Of a stretch of DNA of 64,000 bases, positions 58,706 through 64,000 are shown one piece after another. A model generated the notes under the pieces. It saw only the letters and a list, made by a program, of their open reading frames with translations. It searched no databases and was not told the origin of the DNA. Made by a program: the position numbers and the translations under genes. Origin of the DNA: SIG454 sp045578465. GTDB lineage: Bacteria; Bacillota; Clostridia; Monoglobales; Monoglobaceae. The stretch is from positions 1 to 64,000 of the forward strand of contig JAZNKJ010000016.1 of assembly GCA_045578465.1 (NCBI GenBank), given 5' to 3'. Position 1 is the stretch's first letter, and each line of letters starts with the position of its first letter.

Positions 58706-59986
58706 ATGGATACAAAGGAATTTTTAACACAGGAAATGGGAGTTTCAGCCCTTGCCGTTGAGGCTACCCAAAAGGCAGAAGAAAGGGCAAGAGAATACTT
58801 TAAAGCGGTTGAGGAAACCGCAGGGTTTAACCAGCTCAAAGTATTAAATGCATTCAGAAAGCACAAGATTTCCTATGCACATTTCGGGGAAACATCAGGC
58901 TATGGCTATGACGATTTGGGAAGAGACACTCTCGACGAAGTTTTTGCAGATGTTTTCGGCGCGGAAAGTGCAATGGTAAGGCATAACATCGTTTCAGGGA
59001 CTCAGGCGATTGCAACCTGCCTCTATGCCGTTCTTCGCCCGGGGGATACTCTTGTTTCTCTGGTGGGAAGTCCCTATGACACAATGGAAGAGGTTATCGG
59101 AATAAGAGGAGAAGAGGGAACAGGCTCCCTCCGTGATTTCGGCGTTTTTTATGACCAGGTTGATTTAAAAGACGGCAAAGTTGACTATGAGGGAATTAAA
59201 AATAAGCTTACAAGCAAAAAGGTTAAGGCTGTTTTAATCCAGCGCTCAAAGGGATATGACTGGCGAAGCTCCCTCGACATTGACGAAATTGGAAAGATAA
59301 TCAAAACTGTTAAGGAAATAGACGAAAACATAGTTTGCATAGTGGATAACTGCTACGGCGAATTTGTTGAAAAAAGAGAACCGACTGAGGTAGGCGCTGA
59401 TCTGGTTGTAGGCTCCCTTATAAAAAATGCAGGAGGAAGCCTTGCCCAGAGCGGTGGATACATAGCAGGAAAAGAAAAATATGTTGAGCTTTGCGGATAT
59501 CGTTTTACTGCCCCCGGACTTGGGAAACACGTTGGAGCAAGTCTTGGGTTTAACAAAAGCTTATATCAGGGACTTTTTATGGCTCCTCATATTGTGGGGG
59601 AAAGCATTAAAACAGCAATCCTCTGCGCAACGGTATTTGAAGATTTGGGCTATGACACCTGCCCGAAATCTTCTGAAACAAGAACTGATATAATTCAGGC
59701 AATCCGTCTTGGAAATGCGGAAAAGGTTATTGCTTTTTGTCAGGGAATTCAAAGCGGGTCCCCAATTGACAGCCATGTAAGCCCACTCCCTTGGGCAATG
59801 CCTGGGTATGAAGATGAGGTTATTATGGCGGCAGGAGCTTTCGTTCAGGGCGCGTCAATTGAGCTTAGCGCCGACGCCCCAATCTGCGAACCATATAATG
59901 TCTATATGCAGGGCGGAATAGTTTATGAGGCAGCAAAGCTTGGGATAATGGAAGCGGTAAGCCGCGTATTAGGAGGGGATAAATAA
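58706..59986 (+). CDS. Methionine gamma-lyase family protein (YnbB-like)
   Basis: 426 aa. PLP-dependent fold type I. Probable PLP lysine in VVGSLIKNAGGSLA (near 237), aromatic and Asp contacts in CIVDNCYGEF (near 212). Cys/Met metabolism-like family once called aluminium resistance protein; true substrate uncertain. AAGGTGA before the ATG, 1 nt after the third M42 gene. Confidence 0.87.
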   Translation: MDTKEFLTQEMGVSALAVEATQKAEERAREYFKAVEETAGFNQLKVLNAFRKHKISYAHFGETSGYGYDDLGRDTLDEVFADVFGAESAMVRHNIVSGTQAIATCLYAVLRPGDTLVSLVGSPYDTMEEVIGIRGEEGTGSLRDFGVFYDQVDLKDGKVDYEGIKNKLTSKKVKAVLIQRSKGYDWRSSLDIDEIGKIIKTVKEIDENIVCIVDNCYGEFVEKREPTEVGADLVVGSLIKNAGGSLAQSGGYIAGKEKYVELCGYRFTAPGLGKHVGASLGFNKSLYQGLFMAPHIVGESIKTAILCATVFEDLGYDTCPKSSETRTDIIQAIRLGNAEKVIAFCQGIQSGSPIDSHVSPLPWAMPGYEDEVIMAAGAFVQGASIELSADAPICEPYNVYMQGGIVYEAAKLGIMEAVSRVLGGDK

Positions 59987-60156
59987 TGCCTGCTAAACAG
60001 TGTGTTTTATATGATAGAAATTGCATCGGTTGTATGGAGTGCGATAAATGCGACCTTGACCCTAATAAAATCTGCGACAGCTGTGGGAAATGCTTAGAAG
60101 AGGAAAAGGATTATCGTGAGCTTAAAATTGACGGAATTGAACTTCCTGAGAATTAA
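59986..60156 (+). CDS. Eight-cysteine ferredoxin-like miniprotein
   Basis: 56 aa, too short for routine ORF lists. Cysteines at 6, 13, 16, 19, 22, 30, 33 and 36: a CxxCxxCxxC run and a second CxxCxxC. Could bind one or two iron-sulfur clusters or zinc, with an acidic C-terminal tail (about 38-56). AGGAGGGG precedes its ATG, which overlaps the previous stop as TAATG. Ends at a terminator, so it is the last gene of the M42/gamma-lyase operon. Confidence 0.78.
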   Translation: MPAKQCVLYDRNCIGCMECDKCDLDPNKICDSCGKCLEEEKDYRELKIDGIELPEN

Positions 60157-60186
60157 AAAAGCGGAGGCTATGCCTCCGCTATTCTA
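60157..60186. terminator. Shared terminator for convergent genes
   Basis: GCGGAGGC, TAT, GCCTCCGC with a T-tract on the minus strand and a weaker one on the plus strand. Confidence 0.85.
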
Positions 60187-60436
60187 TTGAAAAATCCTCT
60201 GCACTGAACTTTGATAAATTAAGCTCACGCTTTTTAGGGGGACGCCTTAAAAAGCGGTTAACCCGATATTTTTTGCATTTATATTCAGGGGAAACCGCCC
60301 CGAATTTTGAGCACAAACAATCCTTGCTATATTCAAGCAAAATAGCAAAGGCGCAGGTTTCACATTTTTCGATTAAATCAGGGTTCTCGTTAAAAAGTCC
60401 CCTCTCGTTTGGTTTTTTCTTCACAAAAATCTCCAT
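60179..60436 (-). CDS. Small cysteine-containing hypothetical protein
   Basis: 85 aa. CETC near residue 24, then CLC and C near 40-60, and a basic PKK tail; a possible metal site (CxxC plus CxC). Patterned like a conserved Clostridia hypothetical protein, function unknown. The start is uncertain: ATG at 60436 or GTG at 60457, neither with a strong ribosome binding site. Confidence 0.6.
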   Translation of the reverse strand: MEIFVKKKPNERGLFNENPDLIEKCETCAFAILLEYSKDCLCSKFGAVSPEYKCKKYRVNRFLRRPPKKRELNLSKFSAEDFSIE

Positions 60437-60457
60437 TCCGCCGCCATATGTCGGCAC

Positions 60458-60660
60458 AAAAAGTAATTATATTTCTCTTATCCATATGGCAAGGAATGAT
60501 AAGAGATTTTTACGCCTATGTGCGTTTCTGAGCAAACGCGAAGAAAATTTCGCACGGGCAATCAAATCTGCCGCAGGCAATAACGGGAAAGGAACTTTCA
60601 CGTTAATCCCTCTTTTTATGTGTTACTAGAATAATTATATAATAATTTAGACTTAAAAGC
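60458..60660. other. Hairpin-rich, relatively GC-rich gap
   Basis: Four successive hairpins: GCGTTT/AAACGC, GCGAA/TTCGC, TGCC/GGCA, and AACG with inner GAAAG/CTTTC closing on CGTT. It could be an unannotated RNA. A short minus-strand GTG frame (44 codons after GAGGG) and a short plus frame also cross it, neither convincing. Confidence 0.4.
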
Positions 60661-60680
60661 AATAGAAATTACAAAATCTC

Positions 60681-60709
60681 TTGCAATTAGACAAAAAAGA
60701 ATGTATAAT
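60681..60709 (+). promoter_or_regulatory. tmk-metK promoter
   Basis: TTGCAA (60681-60686), 17-bp spacer, TATAAT (60704-60709). Confidence 0.82.
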
Positions 60710-60726
60710 AAAGAGTGGTGAATATT

Positions 60727-61344
60727 ATGGGGAATAAATTTATTGTTATAGAGGGGCTTGACGGAAGCGGAAAGAGCACACAGCTCAAAATGCTTGCTGA
60801 CTATCTTGCTCAAAAAGGCGAAAAGGTTTATCTTACCGCCGAGCCTCAAAATTATGAGACGGGCGCATATATAAGACGGATTTTATCCGAAAGCTTAGAC
60901 AAAGATATGTATCTTCAAGCGGCGCTTTTCTTAGCGGACAGGCTTGAACATATAACCCACCCAACCCTCGGCATTAAAAAGCATTTAGAGGACGGGGAAA
61001 CGGTTATTTGCGACAGGTATTATTATTCGTCTTTTGCTTATCAGGGAACTGCTTCAGATATGGACTGGGTTATGGATATTAATCTTAAATGCCCTGAAAT
61101 TATAAAGCCTGACCTTTGTATTTTCCTTGATGTTAACCCGAAAACATGCAAAGAGAGAATTGACACAAACCGCGGCAGTGCTGAGCTTTATGAAAAGAGC
61201 ACAGTCTTAATGGAAAAGATAAGACAAAACTTTTTGGATGTTTTTGAAAAGCTTAAACATACAGAAAACATAAAAATTATTTCAGCAGACAGAGGTATTG
61301 AAGAAATTCAAGCTGATATTATAAAAGCTGTAGAGGAGGCGTAA
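60727..61344 (+). CDS. tmk: Thymidylate kinase
   Basis: 205 aa. P-loop EGLDGSGKST, DR motif CDRYYYSSFAYQG near 93, and the lid region ERIDTNRG. Phosphorylates dTMP to dTDP. Start at the ATG at 60727; GTG 12 nt upstream is an alternative. Two bp before metK. Confidence 0.95.
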   Translation: MGNKFIVIEGLDGSGKSTQLKMLADYLAQKGEKVYLTAEPQNYETGAYIRRILSESLDKDMYLQAALFLADRLEHITHPTLGIKKHLEDGETVICDRYYYSSFAYQGTASDMDWVMDINLKCPEIIKPDLCIFLDVNPKTCKERIDTNRGSAELYEKSTVLMEKIRQNFLDVFEKLKHTENIKIISADRGIEEIQADIIKAVEEA

Positions 61345-61346
61345 AT

Positions 61347-62528
61347 ATGGAATATAAAAAGCTTTTTACTTCGGAATCCGTTACAGAGGGGCATCCTGAC
61401 AAAATCTGTGATATTATTTCCGATGCAATACTTGATGCGATTTATAAAGAGGACCCAATGGCAAGAGTTGCCTGCGAGGTTACGGTTACAACAGGACTTG
61501 TTATGGTTGTTGGCGAGGTGTCCACAAGCGCTTATGTTGACATCCAGAAGCTGGTCCGCGAAACTGTCCGTGAAATTGGCTATGACAGAGCGAAATATGG
61601 CTTTGACTGTGATACCTGCGCGGTTATAACTGCTCTTGACGAACAGTCAGGGGATATTGCTATGGGCGTTGATAAGGCCTATGAATTTAAAGGCGAAAAT
61701 GAGGGAGAAGGCCTTGGCGCAGGGGACCAGGGAATGATGTTTGGTTTTGCCTGCGACGAAACTCCTGCCTATATGCCAACTGCAATTTATCTTGCTCATA
61801 AAATGGCAATGAAGCTTACAGAGGTAAGAAAAAGCGGACTTATGCCATATTTAAGACCTGACGGCAAAACTCAGGTAACGGCTCAGTACAGAGAGGACGG
61901 AACGGTTGAAAGAATTGATACTGTTGTTGTTTCTTCTCAGCACGACGAGAGCGTTGATATGGAAGTGCTCAGAAAAGAGATAAAAGAAAATGTTATCGTT
62001 CCTATTATCCCAAGTGAGCTTATGGATGAGGATACAAAGATTTTCATCAATCCAACAGGCAGATTCGTAATCGGCGGACCTCAGGGAGACTCAGGCCACA
62101 CAGGAAGAAAGATTATTGTTGATACCTACGGCGGATACGCTCGTCACGGCGGCGGTGCTTTTTCAGGAAAGGATCCGACAAAGGTTGACAGAAGCGCGGC
62201 TTATGCGGCAAGATATGTTGCTAAAAATATCGTTGCGGCAGGTCTTGCGAAGCAGTGCGAAGTTCAGCTTGCTTATGCAATCGGCGTGGCTCAGCCTGTA
62301 TCTCTTAGAATTGATACCTTCGGCACAGGTAAAATTTCGGAAGAGGCTCTCTCAAAGCTTGTTTATGAAAACTTTGATTTAAGCCCAAGCGGAATTATAA
62401 AGACACTTGATTTAAGACAGCCGATTTATAAACAAACTGCGGCATACGGCCACTTCGGAAGAGAAGATGTTTCTCTCCCTTGGGAAAGACTTGATAAGGC
62501 AGACGACCTTAAAAAAGCGCTGCAATAA
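61347..62528 (+). CDS. metK: S-adenosylmethionine synthetase
   Basis: 393 aa. SVTEGHPDKICDIISDAILD at the N-terminus, the flexible-loop and ATP motifs GAGDQGMMFG (near 120), and GGAFSGKDPTKVDRS (near 270). Makes SAM from methionine and ATP. Unlike in many Firmicutes there is no SAM riboswitch in front; it is read with tmk. Confidence 0.97.
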   Translation: MEYKKLFTSESVTEGHPDKICDIISDAILDAIYKEDPMARVACEVTVTTGLVMVVGEVSTSAYVDIQKLVRETVREIGYDRAKYGFDCDTCAVITALDEQSGDIAMGVDKAYEFKGENEGEGLGAGDQGMMFGFACDETPAYMPTAIYLAHKMAMKLTEVRKSGLMPYLRPDGKTQVTAQYREDGTVERIDTVVVSSQHDESVDMEVLRKEIKENVIVPIIPSELMDEDTKIFINPTGRFVIGGPQGDSGHTGRKIIVDTYGGYARHGGGAFSGKDPTKVDRSAAYAARYVAKNIVAAGLAKQCEVQLAYAIGVAQPVSLRIDTFGTGKISEEALSKLVYENFDLSPSGIIKTLDLRQPIYKQTAAYGHFGREDVSLPWERLDKADDLKKALQ

Positions 62529-62580
62529 AATTTTGAAAAATAATTAGGGAAATATAAATTTATTAAAGAGGAGAGTTTTT

Positions 62581-63972
62581 ATGGAAAAACTTACAAAAAA
62601 ATACGGTTTGGCTACCGCTATATGTATGGTAGTTGGAACTGTAATCGGCTCCGGTGTATTCTTTAAAGCGCAGAATGTCTTAGTGGCAACTGGCGGGAAT
62701 ATGCCTCTTGGTATTGCGGCTTGGGCAATAACAGGTTTACTTATGATAATTTGTTCTTTGCAGTTTGCAAATATGGCAACAAAGTATGAAAAAGTAAGCG
62801 GTGTTGTTGACTATGCAGAAGCAACTTGCGGGAAGGGCTATGGATACTACCTTGCTTGGTTTATGGTAAATATCTATTATCCGGGAATGACTTCCGTTCT
62901 CGCTTGGGTTTCAGCAAGATATTTAGGTGTTTTATTCGGATGGAGTATGGTTGGTCCTGAAGTTATGGCTCTGGCTGGATTTTTCCTCATTGCGTCATAT
63001 ACTATGAACGCTTTATCTCCAAAGCTTGCAGGTAAGTTCCAGATAAGCGCAACAATTATCAAGCTTATCCCTATTACTCTTATGGCAATCGTTGGAACTA
63101 TCGTAGGCTTTGTAAACGGCACTCTTACAAATAACTTTACAAGCGTAGTTTCTGAGGCTGTTGGCGGAACTGCAAGCAGCGGACTTTTCGCCGCAGTTGT
63201 TGCAACTGTATTTGCTTACGAAGGCTGGATTGTTGCAACATCTATAAATGCAGAGCTTAAAAACCCGAAGAAGAATCTTCCTTTGGCTCTTATAATAGGC
63301 TCACTCATTGTTGTTGCGGCATACATATTATACTTCATCGGTGTAGCAGGCGGAGCAGAAAGCAAGGTTTTAATTGAGGAAGGTGCTACAACAGCATTTT
63401 CAAACATATTCGGCGGAGTTGGCGGAGCAATTCTTAATATCTGTATTGTAGTTTCCTGTCTCGGTACACTTAACGGCCTTATGGTTGGCGCAACTCGTGG
63501 TATGTATGCAATCGCTGCCCGTAATGACGGCCCAAGACCTGAAACTTTTGCTCAGGTTGACAAAGCTACTAATATGACAACAAACTCTTCAATCTGGGGC
63601 TTGTTCGTTTGCGCATTGTGGCTCGTATATTTCTATGGTGCAAACCTTACAAACGGCTGGTTTGGTGTTTTCAACTTTGACTCATCAGAACTTCCAATCG
63701 TTACAATCTATGCAATGTATATTCCGATTTTCATTATGTGGATGAAGAAGGAAAAAGAAGAGGGCGCATTCAAACGCTTTATCCTCCCGATTATTTCTAT
63801 CGTTGCTTGTCTCTTTATGGTATTTGCAGCAGTTTATGCTCACGGCATAACACCATATTTAAGCGCAAAAGCAAACGGAGCTTTCTCATTCCCTGTACTT
63901 TTCTATCTCATACTCTTTGCAGTAATTATGATTATAGGTGCAGTTTTCAAAAAGAAGAATAAAGAAGATTAA
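62581..63972 (+). CDS. APC-family amino acid permease
   Basis: 463 aa, about twelve membrane helices. Substrate-binding unwound motif GTVIGSGVFFKAQNV in helix 1, and FAYEGWIVATSINAELKNPKKNLP in the helix 6 region. Serine/threonine or cationic amino acid exchangers are the closest in style; substrate not determinable. AGAGGAGAG before the ATG. Confidence 0.9.
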   Translation: MEKLTKKYGLATAICMVVGTVIGSGVFFKAQNVLVATGGNMPLGIAAWAITGLLMIICSLQFANMATKYEKVSGVVDYAEATCGKGYGYYLAWFMVNIYYPGMTSVLAWVSARYLGVLFGWSMVGPEVMALAGFFLIASYTMNALSPKLAGKFQISATIIKLIPITLMAIVGTIVGFVNGTLTNNFTSVVSEAVGGTASSGLFAAVVATVFAYEGWIVATSINAELKNPKKNLPLALIIGSLIVVAAYILYFIGVAGGAESKVLIEEGATTAFSNIFGGVGGAILNICIVVSCLGTLNGLMVGATRGMYAIAARNDGPRPETFAQVDKATNMTTNSSIWGLFVCALWLVYFYGANLTNGWFGVFNFDSSELPIVTIYAMYIPIFIMWMKKEKEEGAFKRFILPIISIVACLFMVFAAVYAHGITPYLSAKANGAFSFPVLFYLILFAVIMIIGAVFKKKNKED

Positions 63973-64000
63973 GAATAAAGAAAAATCCTTCCGAATTTAA

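Noticed and set aside
61200..61350. SAM riboswitch upstream of metK
   Set aside because: metK starts 2 bp after tmk; no leader exists.
1..64000. tRNA genes, CRISPR arrays, prophage or insertion-sequence transposases
   Set aside because: No tRNA T-arm signature with matching acceptor stem, no spacer-repeat arrays and no recombinase or transposase reading frames were found.

Overview
The window is a continuous stretch of chromosome from a Gram-positive, endospore-forming, probably anaerobic member of the class Clostridia. The sporulation genes spo0A, sigK, whiA, a 28-codon spoVM and a LysM/GH18 cortex-lytic type enzyme point to a spore former. A three-gene electron-confurcating lactate dehydrogenase with ferredoxin-fused EtfA, an FprA flavodiiron protein, GatCAB, MurT/GatD, RNase M5 and IreB fit an anaerobic Firmicute. 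The DNA is moderately AT-rich and densely coding, with short gaps, many intrinsic terminators and clear sigma-A type promoters. I cannot name the genus.

Layout. 0-4.6 kb: argH, a lysine riboswitch controlling an NhaC-type antiporter, and a spore-type glycosidase. 4.6-8.0 kb: gatCAB on the minus strand, with a diverged second copy of the gatB tail left downstream. 8.1-11.6 kb: lactate dehydrogenase/EtfBA. 11.6-15.4 kb: an AraC regulator divergent from a sugar epimerase and two Gfo/Idh/MocA dehydrogenases. 15.4-16.9 kb: a two-gene AT-rich accessory islet. 17-20.4 kb: histidine phosphatase, RNase M5, FprA, a DUF4430 lipoprotein and an ECF S component. 20.4-30.5 kb: minus-strand spo0A, then the hprK-PHP-murB-whiA-dnaE-murT-gatD cluster. 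30.6-37.8 kb: rpmB, spoVM, an LTA-synthase-like enzyme, pheST, ireB and a lipoprotein. 37.9-40.4 kb: an MBOAT/DHHW O-acetylation pair. 40.4-47.1 kb: solitary trpB behind a TRAP-like attenuator, two HAD hydrolases, a CNNM/CorC transporter with a structured leader, an ECF S component, Ppx/GppA and a split TSUP pair. 47.2-50.6 kb: serC, serA and rnpB, the last with a small insertion flanked by a perfect 55-bp duplication of its 3' end. 50.6-55.7 kb: PspC, a ProX-like deacylase, asparaginase, ApbE, an MBL/DUF3006 pair, sigK and rnhA. 55.8-60.2 kb: three tandem M42 peptidase paralogues (the third has lost its active site), a methionine gamma-lyase-like enzyme and an eight-cysteine miniprotein. 60.7-64 kb: tmk, metK and an amino-acid permease.

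The main non-routine signals are: (1) a TRAP-type attenuator in front of trpB, consisting of nine NAG triplets at mostly 5-nt periodicity, an antiterminator and a terminator; (2) two separate cases where the 3' end of a housekeeping gene (rnpB, gatB) is duplicated around inserted DNA; (3) terminator hairpins whose descending arm contains the ribosome binding site of the next gene (GH18 enzyme, sigK); (4) an M42 pseudopeptidase beside two intact paralogues; (5) an unassigned multi-hairpin leader before the CNNM/CorC gene. No tRNA gene, CRISPR array, prophage, integrase or transposase gene was seen.
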